NCBI RefSeq assembly: GCF_004345825.1
Contig: NZ_SLXM01000008.1
Location: 62,001 to 126,000 of the forward strand
Reading direction: 5' to 3'
Source of the DNA: Tenacibaculum skagerrakense
GTDB taxonomy: Bacteria; Bacteroidota; Bacteroidia; Flavobacteriales; Flavobacteriaceae
DNA length: 64,000 bases
Shown: positions 1-9,041 of the stretch, piece by piece
Numbering within the stretch: position 1 is the first letter of the stretch
Layout of the letters: every line of letters starts with the position of its first letter
Translations under genes and position numbers: made by a program
Notes under the pieces: generated by a model
Databases searched by the model: none
What the model was told of the DNA's origin: nothing
The model's input: only the letters and a program-made list of their open reading frames with translations

Positions 1-210
1 GTTTTAGAGGAAGCATGGCCATTTGGTAGTGTAGCTTCTGAAATTACTTTTAGAGTTCAAGACGAAGCATTTGATTATTTAGATGCTCCGATAAAAAGAA
101 TCACAACAGCAGATACTCCTGCGCCTTACTCACCAGTTTTATTAGAAAAGTGGTTACCTAATGCTCAAGATGTAGTAAATGCAGTAAAAGAGGTAATGTA
201 TATCAAGTAA
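1..210 (+). CDS. pdhB: Pyruvate dehydrogenase E1 component, beta subunit (C-terminal end only)
   Basis: The gene is cut by the window's left edge; only the last 69 codons and the stop are present. The translated tail carries EEAWPFGSVASEI and, further on, ITTADTPAPYSPVLLEKW, which is the conserved end of the transketolase C-terminal domain in E1-beta subunits. The enzyme decarboxylates pyruvate with thiamine diphosphate and passes the acetyl group to the lipoyl domain of E2 in the cytoplasmic pyruvate dehydrogenase complex. A perfect hairpin terminator follows 32 bp downstream, so this is the last gene of its transcript. The related branched-chain 2-oxo acid E1-beta is the alternative; the PYSPVLLEKW ending favours the pyruvate enzyme. 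Confidence 0.85.
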   Translation, partial: VLEEAWPFGSVASEITFRVQDEAFDYLDAPIKRITTADTPAPYSPVLLEKWLPNAQDVVNAVKEVMYIK

Positions 211-242
211 GGTATTGATAATTAGAGAGATGATAATTGTTG

Positions 243-276
243 AAAATCCTTTTAGTTCTAAACTAAAAGGATTTTT
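243..276 (+). terminator. Rho-independent terminator after pdhB
   Basis: A perfect 15-bp inverted repeat (243-257 with 261-275) closes on a three-base loop, and the 3' arm ends in a T run. It separates pdhB from the DUF5686 gene. Confidence 0.8.
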
Positions 277-291
277 GAAGTAAAAAAACCT

Positions 292-2829
292 ATGAAATTA
301 AAAATAACAGCGCTACTCCTTTTTACGAGTTTACTATTAAATGCGCAATTGACATTAAGAGGGACGGTGGTTGACGAGTATGATAATCCTTTACCTTTTG
401 TAAATATTTATATTAAAGGAACTACTGAAGGAACTACCACAGATGATGAAGGAAGGTTTGCATTCAGAACCAAAAAGAATCGAGGAACTTTAGAAATTTC
501 ATTTGTAGGTTTTCAAACACAAACAATTAAAGTTACTAGAAAAACCAAATATCTAAACATTGTTCTAAAAGAAGGTACCGATGTTTTAGAAGAGGTTATT
601 GTGGTTACAAAGCCTAAAAATAGGTTGAAGAAAAAGGAGAATCCTGCATACCGCATTTTAAAAGAAATCTGGAAAAGAAAAAGAAAAAATGGTGTTGATT
701 TAGTTGATCACTATCAGTACAAAAGACATAAAACTATTGAAATTGGTCTTAATAATTTAGATACTGCATTCATACAAAGTATTTTTAAAGATCAATACAA
801 ACAAGCTATCAAAGAGATTCAATATGATAGTGATGGAATTAATTATTATATTCCAATATATCTTAGCGAACAAGTATCAAAAATTTATGGGAACAATAAG
901 TCCGATAAAGAAAGAGAAGATATAATAGCTGAAAAAGCTGAAGGGTTAGGAGCACAAGGTTTTGTTTTTGATAGAATGGCAATGACGTTTCAAAACATTG
1001 ATGTGTTTAGAAATAATATTACGCTTTTACGTAAATCGTTTGTGAGTCCTTTATCTACAGATGGTTTTGCAACATATGACTATGTTTTATATGATAGTGT
1101 TGTAAATAACGACAAGAAGCTGTATAATATCTACTTCTTTCCAATCCGTGATCAAGATTTAGCGTTCAAAGGAAATTTTTGGGTAGCAGATAAAGATTTT
1201 ACCATTAAAAAACTTAGAATGCAAGTGGTAAAAGGTGCCAACCTGAATTTTGTAAGAGGATTAACGTTTCAAAAGGAATTTGATGTTAGAAATGATAGTA
1301 TTTACATTCCTACTAAAAATGTTTATGAAGGAGATTTTACATTTTTAGATAAGAACGACGCTAATAAAGGCTTAACAATAAAGAAGACAATTAATTATGA
1401 AGATTATTTGTTAGATAAGCCTTTGCCAGATACTTTCTATGATTTTCAACCGCAAAAGATTCGCCCAGATCAATATTACAAGTCTGATGAATATTGGAAA
1501 AATGAGCAAAAAGAAGATAATAATGATACTTATAAACTAATTACTTCAGTTAAGAGTAAAAAGAGAATTAAAAAAATCACTGGTTTTATCAATACTATTT
1601 CAAGTGGTTATATCAATATAGGTCCGTTAAACCTTCAACTAGGTCCTTTTTGGACAGCGTTGGCTAATAATGAAGTTGAAGGATTAAGAACAAGAATAGG
1701 TTTTAGAACATTTAAAACTAAAGATGATCGTTTTAGATTAGCAGGTCATGTAGCATACGGTTTTAAAGACAAAGAGTTTAAATATGGTTTGGAAGGAAAA
1801 TATTTACTTTCTTATCAACCAAGAATTGCTGTAAGTGCAGCATATCAGAAAGATGTCGAGCAATTAGGTAGTTCTTTGTTTAACACCACTCAATTACTAG
1901 GAAATACTTTTGGGTCTACTGCTTTATTTTCAAGAGGGAATAATTTCTTCTTGTCTAGTGTAGAAAAATATGCTACAAACTTCGATTATTCTATACATAA
2001 TAATCTTAGAATAGGATTTAATTTATCTCATTCAACAATAAGATCGGCAAGTCCAGAGAATTTTTCAGTTAGTTATAGAGAGAATCCAGGAGATGCAAAT
2101 TTTGTTTCTTCTGTTACTGATGTTGCTTCAGATATGTACATATCGTTTACTCCAGGAAGATTTGTATATGGTTTAGGGGTTGAACAGCGTTATGGAAGAA
2201 ATGTATTCCCAACCATAGTTGTAAATTATCGTCATGGTTACAAAGGAGTATTAAATGGAACGCACGACTATGATAAAATTCAAATTAAATACAATCAACC
2301 TATTTTATTAGGTAAGTTTGGGTTGTTAGACACTACAGTTGAAGGTGGAAAAACTTTTGGAGAAGTTCCAGTTTCTTTGATGAATGTTATACCAGCAAAC
2401 CAATCTTTTTCTTTGGTTCCTAATACATTTTCATTGTTAAACTTCTATGATTTTGTAACAGATACGTATGTATCAACGCATTTAGAGCATCATTTTAACG
2501 GTTTTATTTTAAATAGAATTCCATTAGTTAGAAAACTAAACTTACGAAGTTTGTTAACGTTTAGAGCTGCATACGGAACGGTTTCAGATGCGAACAGAGC
2601 TTTAAATGATGGTGTTGTAAATACAGCAGGAATTCAGAATATTCAATACAATGCCCCTAATAAAGTGTATTATGAATATGGTTTCGGATTTGAAAATATT
2701 GGTTACGGAAACCTTCGTTTTTTAAGAGTAGATGCTATTTGGAGAAGCGATTATAATGCACCAGCAAATAGTATTGCGGTTCCAACTCCTAAGTTTGCAA
2801 TAAGAATTGGAATTAAACCAGGATTATAA
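292..2829 (+). CDS. DUF5686 family outer-membrane protein with carboxypeptidase-regulatory-like domain
   Basis: 845 residues. A signal peptide (residues 1-18, ending LLLNAQ) is followed by a carboxypeptidase-regulatory-like beta-sandwich at about 22-95 (GTVVDEYDNPLPFVNIYIKG, then TTTDDEGRFAF). The remainder is the long DUF5686 region, rich in alternating aromatic/polar strands and ending in beta-barrel-like segments, as expected of an outer-membrane protein. The N-terminal domain is the type that also begins SusC/TonB-dependent receptors, but there is no plug or TonB box here. The biochemical function of DUF5686 is not known to me. The gene stands alone between two terminator-like hairpins, next to the pyrophosphatase genes. 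Length and organisation are normal for Flavobacteriaceae. Confidence 0.85.
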   Translation: MKLKITALLLFTSLLLNAQLTLRGTVVDEYDNPLPFVNIYIKGTTEGTTTDDEGRFAFRTKKNRGTLEISFVGFQTQTIKVTRKTKYLNIVLKEGTDVLEEVIVVTKPKNRLKKKENPAYRILKEIWKRKRKNGVDLVDHYQYKRHKTIEIGLNNLDTAFIQSIFKDQYKQAIKEIQYDSDGINYYIPIYLSEQVSKIYGNNKSDKEREDIIAEKAEGLGAQGFVFDRMAMTFQNIDVFRNNITLLRKSFVSPLSTDGFATYDYVLYDSVVNNDKKLYNIYFFPIRDQDLAFKGNFWVADKDFTIKKLRMQVVKGANLNFVRGLTFQKEFDVRNDSIYIPTKNVYEGDFTFLDKNDANKGLTIKKTINYEDYLLDKPLPDTFYDFQPQKIRPDQYYKSDEYWKNEQKEDNNDTYKLITSVKSKKRIKKITGFINTISSGYINIGPLNLQLGPFWTALANNEVEGLRTRIGFRTFKTKDDRFRLAGHVAYGFKDKEFKYGLEGKYLLSYQPRIAVSAAYQKDVEQLGSSLFNTTQLLGNTFGSTALFSRGNNFFLSSVEKYATNFDYSIHNNLRIGFNLSHSTIRSASPENFSVSYRENPGDANFVSSVTDVASDMYISFTPGRFVYGLGVEQRYGRNVFPTIVVNYRHGYKGVLNGTHDYDKIQIKYNQPILLGKFGLLDTTVEGGKTFGEVPVSLMNVIPANQSFSLVPNTFSLLNFYDFVTDTYVSTHLEHHFNGFILNRIPLVRKLNLRSLLTFRAAYGTVSDANRALNDGVVNTAGIQNIQYNAPNKVYYEYGFGFENIGYGNLRFLRVDAIWRSDYNAPANSIAVPTPKFAIRIGIKPGL

Positions 2830-2865
2830 TCGTTATTTAACCAAAAAATAACCCATAAAGTTCAT

Positions 2866-2894
2866 GGATAAACTCTAATTTATCCGTAATTTTG
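2866..2894 (+). promoter_or_regulatory. Putative promoter of ppa with an upstream inverted repeat
   Basis: TAATTTTG at 2887-2894 matches the Bacteroidota -7 consensus TAnnTTTG, 30 bp before the ppa start. Immediately upstream, GGATAAA (2866-2872) and TTTATCC (2879-2885) form a perfect 7-bp inverted repeat around a 6-base spacer. It could be an operator or a weak terminator of the preceding gene. No clear TTG -33 element was found. Confidence 0.45.
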
Positions 2895-2924
2895 CAAACC
2901 GATTTTTGAAACGAATTAAAAGAT

Positions 2925-3452
2925 ATGACGGCTAAAGAGAAACAAACTGTTGATGTATTAATAGAGATACCTAAAGGAAGTAGAAACAAGTATGAGTACG
3001 ATTTTGATTTAAAGAAAATTCGTTTTGATAGAATGTTGTTTTCTTCAATGATGTACCCAGGTGATTATGGTTTTATTCCTGAAACGTTAGCGTTAGATGG
3101 AGATCCATTAGATGTTTTAGTATTAGGTGCTGAACCAACGTTTCCAATGTGTGTTATGGAGGTAAAGCCTATCGGAGTTTTCCACATGGCAGATGAAAAA
3201 GGACCAGACGAAAAAATTGTTTGTGTACCAGTTTCAGATCCAATATGGAACAAATACAATGATTTATCAGATTTAAACCCACACCGTAAAGAGGAAATTA
3301 CGCACTTTTTTCAAGTTTATAAGGATTTAGAAAAGAAAAAAGTTGACGTAGGAGGATGGGGAGATGCAGATGAAGCATACGACATTTTAGATAAGTGTAT
3401 CGCTCGTTACCAAGAAAGCGATCACAAAGTAAAAGGAGACTACAAAATTTAA
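2925..3452 (+). CDS. ppa: Soluble inorganic pyrophosphatase (family I)
   Basis: 175 residues, the usual length for family I enzymes. The signature DGDPLDVLV (residues 58-66) supplies the metal-binding aspartates, and the N-terminal KGSRNKYEYD and YPGDYGF segments hold further active-site residues. The enzyme hydrolyses cytoplasmic pyrophosphate to two phosphates with Mg2+ and so pulls biosynthetic reactions forward. A strong hairpin terminator follows, so it is transcribed apart from the membrane pyrophosphatase 111 bp downstream. Having the soluble and the ion-pumping pyrophosphatase side by side suggests they are balanced against each other, though co-regulation is inference. Confidence 0.97.
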   Translation: MTAKEKQTVDVLIEIPKGSRNKYEYDFDLKKIRFDRMLFSSMMYPGDYGFIPETLALDGDPLDVLVLGAEPTFPMCVMEVKPIGVFHMADEKGPDEKIVCVPVSDPIWNKYNDLSDLNPHRKEEITHFFQVYKDLEKKKVDVGGWGDADEAYDILDKCIARYQESDHKVKGDYKI

Positions 3453-3474
3453 GATTCCTGATTATAAAATATTC

Positions 3475-3505
3475 AAGCTCATTACATATGTAATGAGCTT
3501 TTTTT
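3475..3505 (+). terminator. Rho-independent terminator after ppa
   Basis: A fully palindromic 26-bp hairpin (3475-3500, centre ACATATGT) runs into a T tract. Confidence 0.85.
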
Positions 3506-3563
3506 GTTTAGAAGATGATTTTGTTATATTTAGGGCAACAAACTAATCAAATAATTATAAATT

Positions 3564-5891
3564 ATGGAATCAAACATGGTGTTTTTGCCAATAATATTGG
3601 CTGTTTTAGGGTTGATTTTTATGTTCATTAAAATGTCTTGGGTAAAAAAACAAGATGCAGGAGATGAAAAAATGAAATCAATTTCAAAAAGTATTAAAGA
3701 AGGAGCGTTAGCATTTTTAAATGCAGAATATAGGCTCCTTTTAATATTTTCAATAATAGCATCGGTAGCACTATTCGTTATATCTCAACTTGTGGAAACA
3801 ACACATTGGATCATTGTAATTGCTTTTATTATTGGAGCAATCTTTTCTGCGTTAGCTGGTAATATAGGTATGAGAATAGCAACAGATGCAAACGCTCGTA
3901 CAACTGAGGCAGCTAAGACAAGTTTACCAAAGGCCTTACAGGTTTCTTTTGGCGGAGGAACAGTAATGGGACTTGGAGTAGCTGGTTTAGCAGTTTTAGG
4001 ATTAAGTCTTTTCTTCTTATTATTCGTTGCAATGTTTGTTACAGGAGAAGGAAGTTTTTATGATGAAATGACTGTTGCTTTAGAAGCTTTAGCTGGATTC
4101 TCATTAGGAGCTGAAAGTATTGCTTTGTTTGCTAGAGTAGGAGGAGGGATTTATACAAAAGCAGCTGATGTTGGAGCTGATTTAGTAGGAAAGGTTGAAG
4201 CAGGTATTCCTGAAGATGATCCGAGAAACCCAGCTACAATTGCTGATAATGTTGGTGATAATGTAGGAGATGTAGCAGGAATGGGAGCTGATTTATTCGG
4301 AAGTTATGTGGCTACAGTTTTAGCTGCAATGGTATTAGGAAATTATTTAATTAGAGATATGTCTTCTGTAACTCCATTTACAGATGCTTTTAATGGAATG
4401 GGACCTATTTTATTACCACTGGTAATTGCAGGAGTTGGAATTGTTGCTTCTATCATAGGAACATTTTTAGTAAAAATCAAAGATAATTCAGCAAAAGAAG
4501 CTGAAGTACAAAAAGCATTAGACTTTGGTAACTGGGCATCTATAATTATTACATTAGTAGCAAGCTGGTTTTTGATTCGTTGGATGCTACCAGAAACATT
4601 ACAAATGAATTATTTTGGAGAAGGATTAAAAGAAGTACCTTCTCGTCATGTGTTTTATTCATGTATGATTGGATTAGCAGTAGGAGCGTTAATTTCTGCT
4701 GTAACTGCTTACTATACAAGTCTTGGTAAAAAACCAGTTTTAAATATTGTAAAAAATAGTTCTACTGGAGCAGCAACAAATATTATTGCTGGGTTGGCAG
4801 TAGGGATGAAGTCTACATTCTTATCTGTTATTTTATTCGCAGCAGCCATTTATGGATCGTATGCTTTAGCTGGATTTTATGGAGTTGCTTTGGCAGCGTC
4901 AGCAATGATGGCAACTACAGCAATGCAATTAGCTATCGATGCCTTCGGACCGATTGCGGATAACGCAGGTGGAGTTGCAGAAATGAGTGAGTTAGAGGAT
5001 CATGTGCGTGAAAGAACAGATATTTTAGATTCTGTAGGAAATACTACTGCGGCTGTAGGAAAAGGATTTGCAATTGCTTCTGCGGCTTTAACAGCTTTGG
5101 CTTTATTTGCTGCATATGTTACATTTACTGGTATCGACGGAATTAATATTTTCAAGGCAAATGTATTAGCAATGTTGTTTGTAGGAGGAATGATTCCTGT
5201 AATCTTCTCTGCATTAGCAATGGAATCTGTGGGTAAAGCTGCTATGGAAATGGTACAAGAAGTTCGTAGACAGTTTAGAGAAATTCCGGGAATTATGGAA
5301 GGAACTGGAACACCAGATTATGCAAAGTGTGTTGATATTTCTACAAAAGCGGCATTGAAAGAGATGATTTTACCTGGTTTAATCACCATTATTACACCAA
5401 TTATCATCGGACTTTTGTTTGGAGCTGAACCATTAGGTGGTTATATGGCTGGTGTTTGTGTAAGTGGAGTTATGTGGGCTATTTTCCAGAATAATGCTGG
5501 TGGTGCTTGGGATAATGCTAAAAAATCTTTTGAAGCAGGAGTTGAAATCAATGGAGAAATGACTTTTAAAGGTTCTGATGCTCATAAAGCTGCAGTTACT
5601 GGAGATACAGTTGGTGATCCATTTAAAGATACTTCTGGACCATCGATGAATATCTTAATTAAATTGACTTGCTTAGTAGGTTTAGTAATTGCACCAATTT
5701 TAGGGGGTCACTCGGCGAATACGCATAAGAATGCTAAAGAAATCAGAGTAGAGATGAAAGATGCTGGCGGTGATCAAGTAGAGGCTAAAATTACAGTTAA
5801 AACTACTGAAAACGGTGAAACGAAAACGGAAGTTAAAGAAGTGAAAGGAACCGATGAAGAAGTAAAAAAAGAAATAGAAAAACACGAATAG
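3564..5891 (+). CDS. hppA: K+-dependent membrane-bound ion-pumping pyrophosphatase
   Basis: 775 residues with about 16 membrane segments. The PPi-binding core is intact: [18 protein letters not shown] (193-210), [20 protein letters not shown] (217-236) and [12 protein letters not shown]. It couples PPi hydrolysis to H+ and/or Na+ export across the inner membrane. Ala496 in [10 protein letters not shown] marks the K+-dependent class (K+-independent enzymes carry Lys there). The gate glutamate normally seen in the sixth helix (LFESY, or SYAES in other subfamilies) is absent, since the sequence reads LFGSYVAT. Instead a glutamate lies in the fifth helix (Glu184, [12 protein letters not shown]). 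From memory, relocation of this kind typifies a Flavobacterium-type H+-pumping subfamily. A charged 59-residue tail (717-775) extends past the usual end. H+ specificity is inferred. Confidence 0.93.
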   Translation: MESNMVFLPIILAVLGLIFMFIKMSWVKKQDAGDEKMKSISKSIKEGALAFLNAEYRLLLIFSIIASVALFVISQLVETTHWIIVIAFIIGAIFSALAGNIGMRIATDANARTTEAAKTSLPKALQVSFGGGTVMGLGVAGLAVLGLSLFFLLFVAMFVTGEGSFYDEMTVALEALAGFSLGAESIALFARVGGGIYTKAADVGADLVGKVEAGIPEDDPRNPATIADNVGDNVGDVAGMGADLFGSYVATVLAAMVLGNYLIRDMSSVTPFTDAFNGMGPILLPLVIAGVGIVASIIGTFLVKIKDNSAKEAEVQKALDFGNWASIIITLVASWFLIRWMLPETLQMNYFGEGLKEVPSRHVFYSCMIGLAVGALISAVTAYYTSLGKKPVLNIVKNSSTGAATNIIAGLAVGMKSTFLSVILFAAAIYGSYALAGFYGVALAASAMMATTAMQLAIDAFGPIADNAGGVAEMSELEDHVRERTDILDSVGNTTAAVGKGFAIASAALTALALFAAYVTFTGIDGINIFKANVLAMLFVGGMIPVIFSALAMESVGKAAMEMVQEVRRQFREIPGIMEGTGTPDYAKCVDISTKAALKEMILPGLITIITPIIIGLLFGAEPLGGYMAGVCVSGVMWAIFQNNAGGAWDNAKKSFEAGVEINGEMTFKGSDAHKAAVTGDTVGDPFKDTSGPSMNILIKLTCLVGLVIAPILGGHSANTHKNAKEIRVEMKDAGGDQVEAKITVKTTENGETKTEVKEVKGTDEEVKKEIEKHE

Positions 5892-5918
5892 AAATAGAAA
5901 CTCTAAATGATAAGCATA

Positions 5919-5947
5919 AAGCCATTGTGAAAGCAATGGCTTTTTTA
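5919..5947 (+). terminator. Rho-independent terminator after hppA
   Basis: The 9-bp stem 5919-5927 pairs with 5934-5942 around TGAAAG and is followed by T residues. It lies between converging genes; for the reverse-strand Lrp gene only a short U run follows, so the main use is for hppA. Confidence 0.75.
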
Positions 5948-6403
5948 TATGCTAATTTTTGCTGTATTTTTTACTTCTCCAATCATAAAGGAACTTTGCG
6001 TACTACCAATGTACTTTATAGTAGTGAGTTTGTTTACCATAAATTCGCGGTATTCTTCCATGTCTTTTACATAAATTTTAAGAACATAATCGTAATCTCC
6101 ACTAATATGAAAACATTCAGAAACTTCATCTAGTTTTAGAATTTCACTTTCAAATACTGATAAGTATTCACGTGAATGTTGAATTAACTTTACCTGGCAG
6201 AAAACAATAAAGGATTTGGCAACTTTCTTAGGATCAACTAGGGCGATATAATTAGTAATTACTTTCTCGCGTTCGAGTTTTTTTATCCGTTCAAATACTG
6301 CTGTTACAGATAAGTTTAATAAGAGTGACAATTGCTTATTGGTACGTTTACTGTCTTCTTGTAAAAGATTAATCAATTTTTTATCCGTAATGTCAAGTTT
6401 CAT
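5945..6403 (-). CDS. Lrp/AsnC family transcriptional regulator
   Basis: 152 residues, the normal length. An N-terminal winged helix-turn-helix (about 1-50, with DKKLINLLQEDSKRTNKQLS and SVTAVFERIKKLE) is followed by the RAM/AsnC ligand-binding domain (about 63-140), whose core is SGDYDYVLKIYVKDMEEY. Such proteins sense amino acids and form octamers. It is divergent from a Cys/Met-type PLP enzyme across a 158-bp AT-rich gap, an arrangement like mdeR/mdeA of Pseudomonas putida, where the Lrp-type protein activates the lyase gene. It therefore probably controls the adjacent gene in response to methionine or a related amino acid; that is inference from position. Confidence 0.92.
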   Translation of the reverse strand: MKLDITDKKLINLLQEDSKRTNKQLSLLLNLSVTAVFERIKKLEREKVITNYIALVDPKKVAKSFIVFCQVKLIQHSREYLSVFESEILKLDEVSECFHISGDYDYVLKIYVKDMEEYREFMVNKLTTIKYIGSTQSSFMIGEVKNTAKISI

Positions 6404-6561
6404 TTTTGAAAATATTTCTATAAAGTTATGTTTATTTTGAATAAAAATGAATATAAAACTATTAATAATGTTAATTAAAGAATTAAAAACTGTATTTCAT
6501 GTATAATATTGAAATTATTTAATCTTTTATGTTGTTTTGAGTAAACAAAAACTAAATTCTA
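6404..6561. promoter_or_regulatory. Divergent control region between the Lrp and PLP-enzyme genes
   Basis: A 158-bp strongly AT-rich gap holds the promoters of both divergent genes. I found no exact TAnnTTTG box on either strand, so transcription may depend on the Lrp-type regulator. No ORF is present. Confidence 0.4.
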
Positions 6562-7779
6562 ATGAAATTCAAACCAGCTAATAAAATTCAAGATTTACAA
6601 TATTTTGGTGAGTTTGGTGGTGTAAACCCATCAATATCTGATTCATCAACCTATACTTTTTTATCTGCAAAAACAATGTTCGATACATTTGAAGGAAATG
6701 CAGATGGATGTTATTTGTACTCTCGTCATACTTCTCCTTCCAATTTATACTTAGGAGAAGCATTAGCAGAAATGGAAGGAACAGAGACAGCCAATGTAGC
6801 TGCTTCAGGAATGGGAGCAATTACTCCTGTATTGTTACAATTATGTGGAGCAGGTGATCATATTGTTTCAAGTAGAACTATCTATGGAGGAACCTATGCT
6901 TTTTTGAAAAACTTCACTCCAAAATTAAATATTGATACAACTTTTGTAGATATTACAAAATTAGATGTTGTAGAAAATGCAATTACTGAGAAAACAAAAG
7001 TATTGTATTGTGAATCTGTAAGTAACCCTTTATTAGAAGTTGCAGATATTAGTGGATTAGCAGCATTGGCAAAAAAGCACAATTTAAAATTGGTGGTAGA
7101 CAATACATTTTCACCATTATCGATTGCTCCAGCTCAATTAGGAGCAGATGTTGTTGTACACAGTTTAACTAAGTTTATCAATGGTTCTTCAGATACGGTT
7201 GGAGGTGTAGTTTGTGGTACTCAAGAATTTATTAATGATTTACGAAATGTAAATGATGGAGCATCCATGTTATTAGGTTCTACAATGGATAGTTTACGCT
7301 CAGCATCTATTTTAAAGAATTTAAGAACATTGCATATTCGTATGAAGCAGCATAGTAAAAACGCTATGTATTTGGCATCCAAGTTTGAAGAAGATGGTTT
7401 AAAAACAGTATACCCTGGGTTGTCTTCTCATCCATCACATGAATTATTTGCTTCAATGATGAATGAAGAATACGGTTATGGAGGCATGTTAACGATTGAT
7501 GTAGGTTCTTTAGATAAAGCCAATGAATTGATGGAGTTAATGCAAAATAAAAATTTAGGATATTTAGCAGTAAGCTTAGGTTTTTATAAAACATTATTTT
7601 CAGCTCCGGGATCATCTACTTCTTCTGAAATTCCAGAGGATGAACAAGCAGAAATGGGATTAACGGATGGCTTGATTCGTTTTTCAATTGGTTTAGACAA
7701 TGATATCGAACGAACTTATGAAATGATGAAAGCCTGTATGAAAGAAGTTGGAGTTTTAAAGGAAGAAAGCTTAGTTTAA
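6562..7779 (+). CDS. Cys/Met-metabolism PLP-dependent lyase (methionine gamma-lyase-like)
   Basis: 405 residues, fold-type I trans-sulfuration family. The PLP lysine is Lys204 in SLTKFINGSSDTVGG; the phosphate-binding YSR motif is at 53-55 and SGMGAI at 82-87; Asp180 (VVDNTFSP) would contact the pyridine nitrogen. The active-site loop reads IYGGTYAF: the catalytic tyrosine (Tyr108) is present, but the cysteine that follows it in true methionine gamma-lyases (Tyr-Gly-Cys) is Gly110, as in cystathionine lyases/synthases. The neighbouring divergent Lrp-type gene argues for amino-acid-induced degradation. Substrate therefore remains open among methionine, cystathionine and O-acetylhomoserine. The next-downstream hairpin (7905-7928) ends the transcript. 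Confidence 0.85.
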   Translation: MKFKPANKIQDLQYFGEFGGVNPSISDSSTYTFLSAKTMFDTFEGNADGCYLYSRHTSPSNLYLGEALAEMEGTETANVAASGMGAITPVLLQLCGAGDHIVSSRTIYGGTYAFLKNFTPKLNIDTTFVDITKLDVVENAITEKTKVLYCESVSNPLLEVADISGLAALAKKHNLKLVVDNTFSPLSIAPAQLGADVVVHSLTKFINGSSDTVGGVVCGTQEFINDLRNVNDGASMLLGSTMDSLRSASILKNLRTLHIRMKQHSKNAMYLASKFEEDGLKTVYPGLSSHPSHELFASMMNEEYGYGGMLTIDVGSLDKANELMELMQNKNLGYLAVSLGFYKTLFSAPGSSTSSEIPEDEQAEMGLTDGLIRFSIGLDNDIERTYEMMKACMKEVGVLKEESLV

Positions 7780-7800
7780 GAAAATAAACAACAGTCTTTA

Positions 7801-7883
7801 TGTCAACCTGAGCTTATTTCAGGTTCTCATCAGAACTAATAAAATTTATAATATTGAGGTTCCGAAATAAATTCGGAATGACA
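7801..7883. repeat. REP-like palindromic element (type 1)
   Basis: An 83-bp element has imperfect terminal inverted repeats starting TGTCA and ending TGACA. Its left arm TGTCAACCTGAGC and right arm TTCGGAATGACA are mismatched copies of each other, so the transcript would fold into one long hairpin. It lies in the 3' untranslated region between convergent genes. Similar short 'TTCGGAATGACA' palindromes are scattered in many Flavobacteriaceae genomes. Confidence 0.65.
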
Positions 7884-7904
7884 TTTTTTTATTTAACGAT
7901 ATTT

Positions 7905-7931
7905 AGGTCTAAGTTTTTTCTTAGACCTTTT
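7905..7931 (+). terminator. Rho-independent terminator after the PLP-lyase gene
   Basis: A 9-bp stem (AGGTCTAAG at 7905-7913, CTTAGACCT at 7920-7928) has a T6 loop and is followed by TT. Confidence 0.7.
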
Positions 7932-8958
7932 ATTTCCCTTTCATTCGTTCCCAAATAGCATTAATTAAATCTGAAGGAGAAGTGTCTTTGAAACGTTCAG
8001 CATCATTTTTATATTCCCAGCGTTTTCCGTTTTTATAAAGCCTAAAACCAAAAACAGAGCTACTATTACCTTCGTTTTTTAATAAAGGATAACGTAAATC
8101 ATTGTATCTAAACTCTCCATCAGATAAGGAGGCTAAGTTGTAATAGCTATTACTAAACCAAGCTAGCTTTTTTAAATCGTTATGAGACATATCCAAAAGA
8201 TTGTGGTTTTTTGGAACTGAGACAATATCATTAATAGTTGAACTGCTATCTAATAAAGAATAGTAAGCAACTTTATAATCATCTTCAGTTTCAGCAACTC
8301 CATACCACAAAATATTATTCAAAATCGAAGGTTGAACACTAAAGCGTGAATATTCAATTCCTGCTTTCTTAAACGATTTTTTAAAAACATTATCTACATA
8401 AAGTTTATTGAAGACTGTTAGTAGCATATAAAATGAACTTATATAAAGACCAGCTTTTAACCACCAATTACGTTTAGTAGTTCCTCTTTTATAAAACATC
8501 AAAACAATTAAACTAATTAAAAAAGGTAGTGTATATAAAGGATCAGCAACAGCAATGTTATTAAAAGCAACTCTATAATCTGAAAATGGTAGAAATAATT
8601 GAGTTCCATACGGAGTAAAACAATCGAGAATTGGATGAGTGAAAATGGATAAGAAAAATAACCAAATCCAATCTTTCTGGGTAGTGGTGTTTTTTCTTTT
8701 CCCGATATTGTACAGGAGGTAAAAAAGATACCCAAATATGAAACTACCTATAATTGCGAAAGGTATAGAATGCATAAAGCCTCTATGAAATAGCAATTGA
8801 TCTATGGTGTTAGAATAGAAAACACGTCCCATAAAAACATCCAAGTCAGGAATTGTACCTCCAATAGCGCCAAATAACAAGGCTTTATTTCCAATTTTTT
8901 TACCAAGAGCAATTTCACCACAAGCAGCTCCTAGTACAATTTGAGTTAATGAATCCAT
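7930..8958 (-). CDS. YdjM-like membrane-bound metal-dependent hydrolase
   Basis: About 342 residues from the chosen start. The family opening MDSLTQIVLGAACGE is present, followed by GGTIPDLDVF, HRGFMHSIPF and THPILDCFTPYG, whose His/Asp residues form the likely metal site, and by four to six hydrophobic segments. The family (YdjM/LexA-regulated, DUF457-like) is inner-membrane; no substrate is established. An in-frame ATG at 9018 would add 20 residues. I chose 8958 because it gives the family's normal N-terminus and is preceded by AGGGATT. A TACATTTG box ends 10 bp upstream of it (on the reverse strand), so a transcript from that box could not encode the longer form. Confidence 0.85.
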   Translation of the reverse strand: MDSLTQIVLGAACGEIALGKKIGNKALLFGAIGGTIPDLDVFMGRVFYSNTIDQLLFHRGFMHSIPFAIIGSFIFGYLFYLLYNIGKRKNTTTQKDWIWLFFLSIFTHPILDCFTPYGTQLFLPFSDYRVAFNNIAVADPLYTLPFLISLIVLMFYKRGTTKRNWWLKAGLYISSFYMLLTVFNKLYVDNVFKKSFKKAGIEYSRFSVQPSILNNILWYGVAETEDDYKVAYYSLLDSSSTINDIVSVPKNHNLLDMSHNDLKKLAWFSNSYYNLASLSDGEFRYNDLRYPLLKNEGNSSSVFGFRLYKNGKRWEYKNDAERFKDTSPSDLINAIWERMKGK

Positions 8959-8968
8959 AATCCCTGCA

Positions 8969-8976
8969 AATGTAGC
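8969..8976 (-). promoter_or_regulatory. Putative -7 promoter box of the YdjM-like gene
   Basis: Reverse-strand TACATTTG lies about 10 bp before the ATG at 8958 and matches TAnnTTTG. No TTG at the expected -33 spacing was found. It implies a very short leader. Confidence 0.4.
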
Positions 8977-9041
8977 AATTGGTTTTAACTTGCGTAAGTC
9001 TTTACAAAATCGTAACATTACAATCCAAAATAAATCAATAA

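Noticed and set aside
5700-6133. Short ORFs around the hppA 3' end and its terminator (5700-5936 and 5927-6133)
   Set aside because: They are antisense to hppA or to the Lrp gene and cross a terminator hairpin; products are low-complexity Phe-rich strings.
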